Shown here: positions 8,319 to 18,105 of the stretch, piece by piece
Layout: the number at the start of each line of letters is the position of its first letter
Numbering within the stretch: position 1 is the first letter of the stretch
The notes under the pieces: generated by a model
Database searches by the model: none
Told to the model about the DNA's origin: nothing
The model's input: only the letters and a program-made list of their open reading frames with translations
Assembly: GCF_002005305.1 (NCBI RefSeq)
Contig: NZ_CP014782.1
Span: 5,642,001-5,706,000, forward strand
Direction: 5' to 3'
Origin: Shewanella psychrophila
GTDB taxonomy: Bacteria; Pseudomonadota; Gammaproteobacteria; Enterobacterales; Shewanellaceae
Length of the DNA: 64,000 nt
Made by a program: the position numbers and the translations under genes

Positions 8319-11300
8319 ACTTCCTCCAGATGAGGCTCCGCCCCCCTCAGTTAGAATTTCTACTTCAACACTCGTATCAGTTTCTGGAGTTGCAGGCTCT
8401 GGCTCCTCTTGGATCAAGCAGCCTGTGATATTAACTGCACCATTAGCCATTTCATCGGCGTCATTAGCACCACCATCCTGAATCACTAGCTGTAAACACC
8501 AATCGCCTTGATTAAGCCCCTCTGAATACTCATCCGACCCCGGCGGTGGACAATACCCAGCAGCCCCAGGTGCAGACATAAGCTGGTTATCTCCATTGAT
8601 TTCAAAAGTAAACCAACCTTTATCATGAATAAAATGACGATAGCCAGGATGCTCAGGCACTGGATTTCGCTGTGGAATTACAATATTCACGACTTGATTA
8701 TGTTCGGACAGTTCCATCGCTTCAATATTAAACACACCACCAACATCGACGAAGCCCCCGGGCGCTATACCTTGTAAGTTATCTTGAATATCAGAGCCAG
8801 CCACTTGTGCCCCTAAGTAAACTCCCGACATGGCATATTGACCTAAACGACAATCGATACCAGATTCACACTCCACCAAATAGGATTCGGTATTGGCGAT
8901 TCTTTCAGGTAACACATTTCCTGCGCTGATAGGATCTAAGTAATCGGGGATACCGTCGCCATCAGTGTCACCTAATCCCTCGTCAATATCTGAAATACCA
9001 TCTCCATCAGAGTCCAGTGAAGTCAATACAGGTAAGTGCTCAGAGACTCGCACTCTAAGCTCATTGAAATGGCTCAAATTAGGCTCACCATCATCTGTAA
9101 CTGTGACCCTCACCGTATAAATCCCCTCAACTAATCCACTGGGATCGAACAACCAAGCCGCTAACTTAGCCCCACTAACTCCTGGTTGAGAGACTTTTTG
9201 TATAACACCTTGCCCTTCAACTAGTTGAACCTCCTTAAGTTCACTGTCCGTCAAACTCCAATCCAATGTATGGCTATTTAGGCTATTGGGGTCAGTATAA
9301 TTAGCCTTAATTTCAACGGTACCATCAACTTGTGCCAACCAAGTTCGCTTCTCGTCAAATTGGTAAGAGGAAAGTTGTATCTCAGGTGCCAGATTATCTA
9401 AGGTAATCGTGACATAGTGTTCTTTCTTACTCCCCAAGTTGAATAGATCATCCAGATGGATAGATACCACCTCGTCCTGTTCAATATCAAAAGTACTAAA
9501 CTCTAATGTCGCTACAATTTGCCCCGGTTCAAATACCACCACTCCACTACTCAGATCATGATGTAGTCCCTCAATTGCACTTCCGGCAATGTTGTAAGCA
9601 ACCGTTAGAGGGTATTGAGGAGAGAGCCCATTGAGATGGAATGAAACAGAAACTCTATTACCCTGACTAACGATTTGATCTTGAGGTAAAGAGATTAACG
9701 GACGAACAAAGATATTCTGTAGCTGCTCACTCATATTTCCGGCGGCATCAATTGCCGTCCACAACACTTGATAACTGCCAGGTTTAAGCAGAGGCTCATC
9801 ACTTACCAGACTGTGACTTAGATTTTCACAGCAAGGCTGCCTTACACCATCGACATAATCATAAGCTTGAGCTTGTCCTACGCTCACACTCGTAAATAAC
9901 CCAGTAGCATCTATCCAGATATCATCGGGAATAACGAGTTCAGGCGCGACATCATCCACATAGAGATTACTTCCGGCCTGCCACTCATCAAAATTACTCA
10001 AACCATCTCCATCGGCATCTTGCCCGGCATCTGTGGCATCAAATGGGTCTAAACCTAACTCAAGTTCGATAGTATCGGGGATCCCATCACCATCAGAATC
10101 AAGCACCTCGACATCAATATAAAAAGGATCTAACACAACCTCTAGGTTGCCATCCGAAGCATAGATAACAATGGGGCCGTAACTACCAACATCGTCATAA
10201 TCTGGAGTCCCGCTCAAGGTCCCCGTGAGCGGATCAAAACTTGCCCATGTGGGGGACCCGGTAATGGTGAAAAGCAAAGTATCATTATCTACATCTGAAC
10301 TAATAGGCGTAAATAGATAATCATCACCTTCGACAAGCGTTTCAGGTGAACTCCCCGAAATCTCAGGAGTATCATTAACAGGGGCAATCTCCAAACTAAC
10401 TGATGCGGCATCAGAGCTCTCACCCTCATCATCACTGACTTGATAACGGAAACTATCACTACCATTGAAATTAGTATCCGGTGTATAGCCCAAGCTGCCA
10501 TCAGCATTGATCTCCAACGTTCCTGAACTTGGCGCACTTGTTATAACCACGCTACTGACATCCAGAACGCCATCCAGATCCGAATCATTAGCCAAGATAT
10601 TGATTGTCACAGCACTGTCTTCCTCTAACACAGCATCATCGTCTTGAGCCAGGGGCTTATCATTGATGCTATCTATGCTTATCTCAACATTAGCTTCACT
10701 ACTCGCGCCATCATTATCTTTAATCAAATAGCTAAAACTGTCTGGCCCATAATAATTATCTTCCGGCGTATATCTCAGCAGTCCACTGGGTAACACCGAG
10801 ACCGTACCGTACTCCGGCATTAGGGTCACTACTAGGCTTGCTACGACAAGATCACCATCAACATCACTATCATTACCCAGCACATTGATATCATTAACCC
10901 CATCTTCAACCAGCTCAGCAACATCATCTTGCAGCCTCGGTGCGTCATTGACAGATGTAATACTCACATTCACATTACCCGGTAAAGAGACTGCGCCTTC
11001 ACTGTCTTTAATCGTGTAGCTAAAGCTATCATCACCAAAGTAGTCGGCGTTTGGCGTATAGGTCACCTCACCCGTTTCATAGATACTCACTACACCATGA
11101 GTCGGTGCACTGAATAACACCACAGAATCCGAATCGATGACTGAGTCAAAATCCGTGTCATTAGCCGTCACCGTCAATTTGATGCTTCCATCTTCATCAA
11201 GTGTTGCACTATCTGTTACTGCGACCGGTGCATCATTGATGCCCTGTACATTTAAGGTAACCAGAGTCACCTGGCTCACTGCACCTTCAATATCTGCCAC

Positions 11301-14300
11301 GGTATAGCTAAAACTATCAGGGCCGACATAATTACTATCTGGATAGTAACTTAAGACACCGTCAATATTGGTTAACTGACCATGGAGCGCCGTTTGCACT
11401 ATCACCACGGAATGAATATCCAGTGATGATTCACCGCTATCATCGATGTCAACGTCATTGACCAGCACAGCAATGTCGAGAATGATATCTTCCTCGACAC
11501 TGGCAAAATCTGGCTCAGGTCGCGGCGCATCGTTCACTGCACTCACCACTATGGTTACTGAAACTATGTTAGACACGGCGCCATCGCCATCGGACACTCG
11601 ATAAGTCAGGCTATCGCTGCCATTGAAATCTGCATTGGGGGTTAAGGTCACTACACCATTTTCCACACTGGCACTCATCTGCAGTGGTAGGTCAACCAGC
11701 ACTGCACTCGCGGGGTTGAGGGCAAACTCGACGTCGGTATCATTAAGCAGCAAGTCAAACTTAAGTGATGTATCCTCCATCATGCTGATAAGATCAGTCT
11801 CGGCAACAGGTGCATCATTAACTGCTGTAACATTGAGATAAACGACCGCCTGAGCTTCACCGCCTTGGCCGTCATTTACGCTATATTGAACACTATCACT
11901 GCCATTGAAATTAGCATCCGGCGTATAGGTGACGGTGCCGTCATAGTGATTGACTGAGCTGCCATAACTGGCGCTACTTAAAGTAACAGTTAATCCATCA
12001 TTATCCACATCACTGTCGTTACTCAGCACAGAGAAAGTCACAGAGCCATCCTCGGCGACATTGGCATAATCATCCACCGCCACAGGCTGATCGTTGACGG
12101 CATTAACCGTGATAGTTAACTGCGCCTGAACCGTGCCTCCATGACCGTCATCGATTGAATAAGTCAGACTGTCAACACCATTGAAGTCCTGCATTGGCGT
12201 GTAACTAATACTGCCATCTAGCCCAACGGTGACATCTCCATTAGCCGGTGATTGTGCCGTCACCACCAATAAGTCATTATCCAGATCGCTGTCATTTGCC
12301 AGCACCAGTACCGTCACACTGGTGTCTTCATCCAGGCTCGCCGCATCATTCATCGCAACAGGTTGATCATTAACACCGCTCACCGAAATAGAGAGTACGG
12401 CACTGGCACTACCGCCATTACCATCCTCTATGGTGTAAGTCAGATTATCAAACCCATTGAAATTCGCATTCGGCGTGTACTTGACCAGACCTAGCGCAGT
12501 CACAGATGCCACACCATTGACGGCAGGTTGCACGGTTACCGTCAAGGTATCGCCATCAATATCACTGTCGTTAGCTAGCACGGGGACTGTAACACTCATG
12601 TCTTCATCGAGAGTCGCACTGTCATTAACTGCCACAGGGGCATCATTGACGCCATTTACCGTCACACTCAAGAGCGCAGAATCTTGGCCACCATGGCCAT
12701 CGTCTATGGTGTAGATCATGGTATCACTGCCATTGAAATCAGCATCCGGCACATAGGTGATACTGCCATTAGCCTCGACGCTGGCTTGGCCATGACTCGG
12801 CTGAGCGATTGAAACAGTTAAAGGATGGTTTTCAATATCAGTGTCGTTATCAAGCACTGCATAAGTGAGGCTAGAATCCTCATCCAGTGACATAGAGTCA
12901 TCTTGAGCGTCAGGCCCATCATTAACCGATGTGACTTGAATATTAACGAGAGCAGATTCTGATACACCGGCTTCATCATCACTGACTCGATAACTGAAGC
13001 TATCGCTACCATTGAAATTAGCATCCGGCGTGTAACGCACGCTGCCATCGGCATTAACTTCCAGAGTTCCTGAAGTAGGCGAACTAGTGATCACCACACT
13101 GCTTACATCCAACACTCCATCTAAGTCAGTATCATTCGCCAAAATATCGAGTGTGATCTGGCTATCTTCATCCAACACAGCCCCATCATCTTGGGCCAAG
13201 GGATGATCGTTGATGCTATCGATACCGATCTGAACATTCGCTGCGCTGCCGACACCGTCATTGTCCTTAATGAGATAACTAAAATTATCTGAACCATAAT
13301 AGTTTTCATCAGGAGCGTATCTTAACAATCCTCCCGGCAGTACTGAGACAACGCCATGCTCCGGCATAACCGTCACCATCAGGCTATCTATGATTAACTC
13401 ACCATCAATATCTGTGTCGTTACCCAGCACATTGATGTCATTGACGCCATCTTCCATAAGTTGAGCGATATCATCCTGCAGCCTGGGGGCATCGTTGATA
13501 GAAGCAATACTCACACTCACATTGCCCGGCAAGGACACTGCATCGTCACTGTCCTTGACCGTGTAGCTGAAGCTATCATAGCCAAAATAATCGGCATTTG
13601 GCGTGTAAGTGACCTCTCCCGTTCCTGAAATACTCACCACGCCATGAGTTGGTGCGCTAAATAAATTCACTGACTCAGGCACTATCTGTGAGTCTATGTC
13701 GGTGTCATTCGCCGTCACATTGAAGCTTATACTTTGGTCTTCGTCAGCTGTCAGGCTATCGCTCACGGCTACAGGCGCGTCATTGATGCCTTGCACATTT
13801 ATAGTAACCAGAGCGGCCAGACTCACTGCCCCCAGTGTGTCCGCCACGGTATAGCTGAAACTGTCCGGGCCAACATAGTTAGTATCGGACTGGTAACTTA
13901 ACACTCCTCCCACATAAGCTAGTTGACCATGAAGTGGTGCCTGTACGAATGCCACGGAATGAATATCCAGAGAGGACTCGTCAGCATCATCGATATCTAT
14001 ATCATTGGCCAAGATGTCGATATCTGAGCTCACATCTTCATCAACACTGAAAAAATCGGGCTCTGGTCTAGGTGCATCATTCACCGCCGCCACCACTATC
14101 GTCACTGACACTATGTTAGACACTGCACCGTCACCATCTGACACTCGATAAGTCAGGCTATCGCTACCGTAAAAGTCAGCATTGGGGGTTAAGGTCACCA
14201 CACCATTTTCCACACTGGTCTCCATATGCAGTGGCAGGTCAATCAACACAGTACTCGCAGGATTGAGGGCAAACTCGACATCAGTGTCATTGAGCAACAA

Positions 14301-17300
14301 GTCAAACTGAAGTAACGTATCTTCCTCCATGCTGATAAAGTCAGCCTCGGCCACGGGAGCATCGTTGACCGCAGTAACATTGAGGTAAATTACCGCCTGA
14401 GCTTCACCGCCTTGGCCGTCACTCACGCTGTATTGCACACTATCGCTGCCATTGAAATTGGCATCCGGCGTGTAGCTAACACTGCCGTCATAATGATTGA
14501 CTGTGCTACCATGACTGGCGGTGTTTAGGGCCACTGTTAACCCATCATTATCCACATCACTGTCGTTACTCAGCACAGAGAAAGTCACAGAACCATCCTC
14601 GGCGACATTGGCATAATCATCCACCGCCACAGGCTGATCGTTGACGGCATTAACCGTGATAGTTAACTGCGCCTGAGCCGTGCCTCCATGACCGTCATCG
14701 ATTGAATAAGTCAGACTGTCAACACCATTGAAGTCCTGCATTGGCGTGTAACTAATACTGCCATCTAGCCCAACGGTGACATCTCCATTAGCCGGTGATT
14801 GTGCCGTCACCACCAATAAGTCATTATCCAGATCGCTGTCATTTGCCAGCACCAGTACCGTCACACTGGTGTCTTCATCCAGGCTCGCCGCATCATTCAT
14901 CGCAACAGGTTGATCATTAACACCGCTCACCGAAATAGAGAGTACGGCACTGGCACTACCGCCATTACCATCCTCTATGGTGTAAGTGAGATTATCAGCC
15001 CCATTGAAATTCGCATTCGGTGTGTACTGGACCAGACCTAGCGCCGTCACTGATGCCACGCCATTGACGGCAGGTTGCACGGTTACCGTCAGGATATCGC
15101 CATCAATATCGCTGTCGTTAGCTAGCACGGGGACTGTAACACTCATGTCTTCATCGAGAGTCGCACTGTCATTGACAGCTATAGGAGCATCATTGACGGG
15201 TCTGACCGTGATAGCCACGGTAGCCGTTGACTCGCCGCCATTACCATCACTAATACTGTAAGTGATCTGATCTTGGCCGAAGTAATTTAATGCAGGGGCG
15301 TAAGTTAGGCTCTGGTCTCCATTGACTGTTGTGCTCCCATGAAGAGATTGATGGGAGGTCACAACCAGTGGGTCGTTTTCTGGATCGCTATCATTTGTCA
15401 GCACGGAAATTGAAATGCTCTGATCTTCATCTAGTTCAGCAGAGTCATTACTCGCGACAGGCAGATCATTAACGCTCAATACCGTCACAGTAACATTGGC
15501 GGTATCGCTGCCACCGATCCCATCATTAATGGTATAGCTAAATAAATCTGTGCCATAAAACTGCGCATCGGGTGTATAGGTCACTGTATTATTAACCAGG
15601 CTTAGCAGTCCATGGCTTGGAGTTGTGAGTGTCATATTTAACGCGTTACCGTCAGGCTCACTGTCGTTACCCAGCACATCCAGCACTGAACTTGTATCTT
15701 CATTTATGCTGAAAAGGTCATCTACTGCAACAGGATTACCATTGACAGTCACTAAAATATTGGCACCAGCAACTGAACCAATCCCATCAGAAATTACATA
15801 AGAAACAGTGTCTAACCCACTAAAGTTTGCGTTCGGTGTATAAGAGATGGTGTTGTCACCATTGAGCACTACAGTGCCATTAGGAGCATTAAATTGGGTA
15901 ATGGTTAACGGATCGCCATCGGGATCTGAATCATTCGCCAACACATCGATTATCACCGTCTGCCCTTGCTGGGTAAATGCCGTATCATCTTGAGCAATTG
16001 GAGCCTCATTGACGATAACTAAGTTAACTGAAGCCTCGGAGGTGATGCCATTGCTATCTTTGGCACTAAAAATCACCGCATAGGCCTTACCTAACATCTC
16101 ATCGGAGGGCGTAAAGATCACCTCAATTACGCTTGTCCCGGTTACAGGATCTTGGCTTATTATGCTAGTGCTCCATATTGCCGGATCCGTCGACGGTGGA
16201 TTTAATACACTGAGTATTGGCACATCAGGATCGCCATTCTCATCGACATCGGTGGCCGAAATTGTAAAGGTGGTTGTTTGATGTAGCTGGATATATTGTG
16301 TTGCGGTGATCTCAGGGCCAGGATTGAAACCTGGTGAAGCATTATCGGGATCGCTGATGATAAACACAAAATCCAGTGGCGCCTTGGATTTTACCGCGCC
16401 ATTAATGTCCAGATCTTCCAAGACTATGGCAGCCTGCCAACGGTTACTCGTTACTGTGCTCGGATTAGCATGATCCGTATAGGTAACAAGATCGCCATTT
16501 GCCAGATCCGCAGCTAGATCCCAGGTAATTAAACCTTCAGAAGAGAGCTGCATTCCCGTCGGTATACTTACCTGTGCATTACTGCTGCCTGAATAAAATT
16601 CTCTTTTTTCCCCCCAGCGATACCTAATTTCATCGCCATCTTGATCTACTCCAGAGACTTGCATAGTGAACAAGTGATCGTCTCGAACATAAACTAACGC
16701 CGAAACAGCCGTCACGGGAGATGCATTGGTAACCTCACCATTAACGACTGAGGTGGTGAGTTCACCGCGCCAATAAGAGTTATCCTGACTTCTAGCTGGA
16801 CTTCTGGCATAAGAATTCCAGGACAGAGTGTAATCACCATCAGCCTGATATTGATGCACTATGCCTGGCTCATAGCCATTAGCACCTTGGCTGACAATTT
16901 CAACTAACGAATCATTAGTGGCACTGTCTTTTGACAGTAGTTGTACACAAATGTTGCTTTGGCCTTGGCCGTCTCCCCATGAGAAACCAGCCAGATAATT
17001 CATCTCACAGTTTACTGTGCCTACTGAGGAGTTAACCAACTTAGTCATGATGTAGTGATCTAAAGTGTAGCCAATCTGCACCTTGAGGCGAACCTTACCA
17101 CTCTCCCCCGCTATAGGCTCGACCGCCATGGTACCGTAACGAAAGTGATTCAGTGTGGAGGAGTAGGAAGTTGGAAGCGCTTCAGAAAATAAAGAGCGAG
17201 AATCTATGTTTCCCACCTGATACTCCAGCTCCCAGTTGTGACCTTGTTTAACTCCCCCAGTCGTATCTGTAGAGGCTGCGACATCCAGCTGAGTTAACTC

Positions 17301-17921
17301 CGCCACTCTGTTTATAAAGCTTTTACCCGATACACCTGACGCTAAATTACAGCCATATAGTTTGAGATCGGCTCCCTGTTTCAGGCTAGCACCAATCTCA
17401 TTCATCATAGGTTCATGCTGATTTATATAATCCTTATCGATCCATTTTCCCGACAGGAAGAGCGCACCATTAGACGCATGGGAAACAATAGATACTTGAG
17501 ATAAATTAGGCGTAATTTTAATCGCGTTTCTTATCTGCTGTAAGGGCTCAAGTTCAGGCCTAAGGAAGACAATTTCAGTTTTATTTTTCAAACCTAAATG
17601 CTGGGTAAATTTGGCATTTAGGGCTTGATAAAGCATGTGAGGGTCATGAACTGCGGGATCTATGACTATCAGCTCAGTCTCAGGGATATCAACTAATAAA
17701 TACCCAGTTTCATTTTCCGTCGCTTTTGCCTGTTGCACAGTCAAAAGACAAGTAATAAGTAGCAGAAAGCTACTCAAATAAGTGGCATCATCATGTCCTT
17801 TAGAAACAAGTTTAGAAATAAACTTAAAGAGATTATGTTTGCCTGAAAATAATGGCGAGAAAAATCTGCTAACCCATCTAGTTAGCAGGAGGAACCATGG
17901 ATATTTGAGATCAAGTTTCAT
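7524..17921 (-). CDS. giant DUF4347 / tandem-95 repeat adhesin with in-frame C-terminal beta-barrel (3465 codons)
   Basis: One open frame from ATG 17921 (GGAG upstream). Order: long signal peptide (1-68, cleavage near QAKA); DUF4347 (about 78-245, with SHAS and YGCNLASG); Ig-like region to 635; some 20 cadherin-like repeats of about 94 aa (637-2514), each starting N-D-x-P and holding LDED, ND-D and YTP motifs; an Ig-like fold; a calcium-binding TSP3 stretch (DSDGDGIPD) near 2605-2650; HYR-like and Calx-beta-like domains; a second TSP3 stretch near 2970; a region matching the 'choice-of-anchor U' pattern (PGAAGYCPPPGSDEY, NDADEMANGAV); then GGGASSGG plus a short hydrophobic and basic tail (3190-3215), like a GlyGly-CTERM sorting signal. 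Unexpectedly the frame goes on through a second signal peptide (cleavage near NAIA, about 3264) and a 200-aa barrel ending MQYLF. It is probably a calcium-stiffened surface adhesin. Confidence 0.85.
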   Translation of the reverse strand: MKLDLKYPWFLLLTRWVSRFFSPLFSGKHNLFKFISKLVSKGHDDATYLSSFLLLITCLLTVQQAKATENETGYLLVDIPETELIVIDPAVHDPHMLYQALNAKFTQHLGLKNKTEIVFLRPELEPLQQIRNAIKITPNLSQVSIVSHASNGALFLSGKWIDKDYINQHEPMMNEIGASLKQGADLKLYGCNLASGVSGKSFINRVAELTQLDVAASTDTTGGVKQGHNWELEYQVGNIDSRSLFSEALPTSYSSTLNHFRYGTMAVEPIAGESGKVRLKVQIGYTLDHYIMTKLVNSSVGTVNCEMNYLAGFSWGDGQGQSNICVQLLSKDSATNDSLVEIVSQGANGYEPGIVHQYQADGDYTLSWNSYARSPARSQDNSYWRGELTTSVVNGEVTNASPVTAVSALVYVRDDHLFTMQVSGVDQDGDEIRYRWGEKREFYSGSSNAQVSIPTGMQLSSEGLITWDLAADLANGDLVTYTDHANPSTVTSNRWQAAIVLEDLDINGAVKSKAPLDFVFIISDPDNASPGFNPGPEITATQYIQLHQTTTFTISATDVDENGDPDVPILSVLNPPSTDPAIWSTSIISQDPVTGTSVIEVIFTPSDEMLGKAYAVIFSAKDSNGITSEASVNLVIVNEAPIAQDDTAFTQQGQTVIIDVLANDSDPDGDPLTITQFNAPNGTVVLNGDNTISYTPNANFSGLDTVSYVISDGIGSVAGANILVTVNGNPVAVDDLFSINEDTSSVLDVLGNDSEPDGNALNMTLTTPSHGLLSLVNNTVTYTPDAQFYGTDLFSYTINDGIGGSDTANVTVTVLSVNDLPVASNDSAELDEDQSISISVLTNDSDPENDPLVVTSHQSLHGSTTVNGDQSLTYAPALNYFGQDQITYSISDGNGGESTATVAITVRPVNDAPIAVNDSATLDEDMSVTVPVLANDSDIDGDILTVTVQPAVNGVASVTALGLVQYTPNANFNGADNLTYTIEDGNGGSASAVLSISVSGVNDQPVAMNDAASLDEDTSVTVLVLANDSDLDNDLLVVTAQSPANGDVTVGLDGSISYTPMQDFNGVDSLTYSIDDGHGGTAQAQLTITVNAVNDQPVAVDDYANVAEDGSVTFSVLSNDSDVDNDGLTVALNTASHGSTVNHYDGSVSYTPDANFNGSDSVQYSVSDGQGGEAQAVIYLNVTAVNDAPVAEADFISMEEDTLLQFDLLLNDTDVEFALNPASTVLIDLPLHMETSVENGVVTLTPNADFYGSDSLTYRVSDGDGAVSNIVSVTIVVAAVNDAPRPEPDFFSVDEDVSSDIDILANDIDIDDADESSLDIHSVAFVQAPLHGQLAYVGGVLSYQSDTNYVGPDSFSYTVADTLGAVSLAALVTINVQGINDAPVAVSDSLTADEDQSISFNVTANDTDIDSQIVPESVNLFSAPTHGVVSISGTGEVTYTPNADYFGYDSFSYTVKDSDDAVSLPGNVSVSIASINDAPRLQDDIAQLMEDGVNDINVLGNDTDIDGELIIDSLMVTVMPEHGVVSVLPGGLLRYAPDENYYGSDNFSYLIKDNDGVGSAANVQIGIDSINDHPLAQDDGAVLDEDSQITLDILANDTDLDGVLDVSSVVITSSPTSGTLEVNADGSVRYTPDANFNGSDSFSYRVSDDEAGVSESALVNIQVTSVNDGPDAQDDSMSLDEDSSLTYAVLDNDTDIENHPLTVSIAQPSHGQASVEANGSITYVPDADFNGSDTMIYTIDDGHGGQDSALLSVTVNGVNDAPVAVNDSATLDEDMSVTVPVLANDSDIDGDTLTVTVQPAVNGVASVTALGLVKYTPNANFNGFDNLTYTIEDGNGGSASAVLSISVSGVNDQPVAMNDAASLDEDTSVTVLVLANDSDLDNDLLVVTAQSPANGDVTVGLDGSISYTPMQDFNGVDSLTYSIDDGHGGTVQAQLTITVNAVNDQPVAVDDYANVAEDGSVTFSVLSNDSDVDNDGLTVTLSSASYGSSVNHYDGTVTYTPDANFNGSDSVQYSVNDGQGGEAQAVVYLNVTAVNDAPVAETDLISMMEDTSLKFDLLLNDTDVEFALNPASAVLVDLPLQMSASVENGVVTLTPNADFNGSDSLTYRVSDGDGAVSNIVSVTIVVSAVNDAPRPEPDFASVEEDIILDIAVLVNDVDIDDSGESSLDIHSVVIVQTALHGQLTNIDGVLSYYPDSNYVGPDSFSYTVADIEGAVSQVTLVTLNVQGINDAPVAVTDSATLDEDGSIKLTVTANDTDFDSVIDSDSVVLFSAPTHGVVSIYETGEVTYTPNADYFGDDSFSYTIKDSEGAVSLPGNVNVSITSVNDAPRLQDDVAELVEDGVNDINVLGNDSDVDGDLVVASLVVTLMPEYGTVSVLPSGLLRYTPEDNYYGPDSFSYLIKDNDGASSEANVEISIDSINDKPLAQDDDAVLEEDSAVTINILANDSDLDGVLDVSSVVITSAPSSGTLEINADGSLGYTPDTNFNGSDSFRYQVSDDEGESSDAASVSLEIAPVNDTPEISGSSPETLVEGDDYLFTPISSDVDNDTLLFTITGSPTWASFDPLTGTLSGTPDYDDVGSYGPIVIYASDGNLEVVLDPFYIDVEVLDSDGDGIPDTIELELGLDPFDATDAGQDADGDGLSNFDEWQAGSNLYVDDVAPELVIPDDIWIDATGLFTSVSVGQAQAYDYVDGVRQPCCENLSHSLVSDEPLLKPGSYQVLWTAIDAAGNMSEQLQNIFVRPLISLPQDQIVSQGNRVSVSFHLNGLSPQYPLTVAYNIAGSAIEGLHHDLSSGVVVFEPGQIVATLEFSTFDIEQDEVVSIHLDDLFNLGSKKEHYVTITLDNLAPEIQLSSYQFDEKRTWLAQVDGTVEIKANYTDPNSLNSHTLDWSLTDSELKEVQLVEGQGVIQKVSQPGVSGAKLAAWLFDPSGLVEGIYTVRVTVTDDGEPNLSHFNELRVRVSEHLPVLTSLDSDGDGISDIDEGLGDTDGDGIPDYLDPISAGNVLPERIANTESYLVECESGIDCRLGQYAMSGVYLGAQVAGSDIQDNLQGIAPGGFVDVGGVFNIEAMELSEHNQVVNIVIPQRNPVPEHPGYRHFIHDKGWFTFEINGDNQLMSAPGAAGYCPPPGSDEYSEGLNQGDWCLQLVIQDGGANDADEMANGAVNITGCLIQEEPEPATPETDTSVEVEILTEGGGASSGGSMQTITLYLLIVVGFFRNKTLRTILLLNKQRLSHKYKHLQSLAYFPLFFLVSVSVSVSVFSRNAIAVDVDNESGNDELVGWFVSGLYGQSQTSEGASDINALLADAGLTAEVIELDTSTTGWKLGVGYAFTANWSATLEYVDLGEVSVRIKGATDNPQAFYATASQFYPSSAKGVGLNLGYRYQFAGDFSVLLHGGLLSWRSDYTSYDIDTKKVATSEQDGNSFYGGLGLEYALSKNIRLSVQWSHVELDDTNRDLLGAGMQYLF
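8146..8172 (+). repeat. hexanucleotide tandem repeat (ACTGAG, four copies plus part)
   Basis: Four exact ACTGAG units and a partial fifth encode, on the minus strand, the Val-Ser run in the hydrophobic core of the barrel's signal peptide. Gain or loss of a unit adds or removes Val-Ser without changing frame. Confidence 0.8.
10380..16011 (-). repeat. tandem-95 repeat block with a 9-unit (2547-bp) duplication
   Basis: About 20 repeats of roughly 280 bp. Units 4-11 and 13-20 match in order; for example TCGTTGACGG at 12091 recurs at 14638, an offset of 2547 bp or 849 codons. Around 12080-12620 and 14630-15170 the two copies are almost identical at the DNA level, while outer units have diverged. 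This suggests a block duplication with later gene conversion or selection. Confidence 0.8.
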
Positions 17922-18002
17922 CGCTCACTCCAAGTTAAAGAGTATTCAATTCAACTTGGATGCATAGAGCAGGCCACTTTTTACTTATCTGTTTTTAAAG
18001 GA

Positions 18003-18061
18003 ATTATATCATTTAAAATACAAGGTTCACTTCTATTCCGACAAACTGCATAGCAAAATGC
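18003..18061 (-). promoter_or_regulatory. promoter of the giant adhesin gene with shared motif
   Basis: On the minus strand GCATTTTGCTATGCAGTTTG (18042-18061) is followed by a perfect TATAAT (18003-18008) 33 nt downstream, and the start codon lies 120 bp from the motif. The motif, spacing and -10 agree with those of the stand-alone DUF4347 gene at 6906-6965, pointing to one activator for both. Confidence 0.58.
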
Positions 18062-18105
18062 GAAGTCAAAATTGATACCTTTCAACTAATTTAAAGGAGT
18101 TAGCA

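Noticed and set aside
8033..15261. Plus- and minus-strand frames of 60-90 codons inside the adhesin repeats
   Set aside because: They recur with the repeats and are shadows of the giant frame; their 'repeated' sequence comes from it.
10380..16011. Regular repeats considered as a CRISPR array
   Set aside because: The period is about 280 bp, the repeats are coding and have no constant 28-37 bp unit with unique spacers.
7524..17921. Giant frame considered as a type I secreted RTX adhesin
   Set aside because: No GGxGxDxxx nonapeptide repeats or type I secretion genes are seen; instead it has an N-terminal signal peptide and a sorting-like tail.
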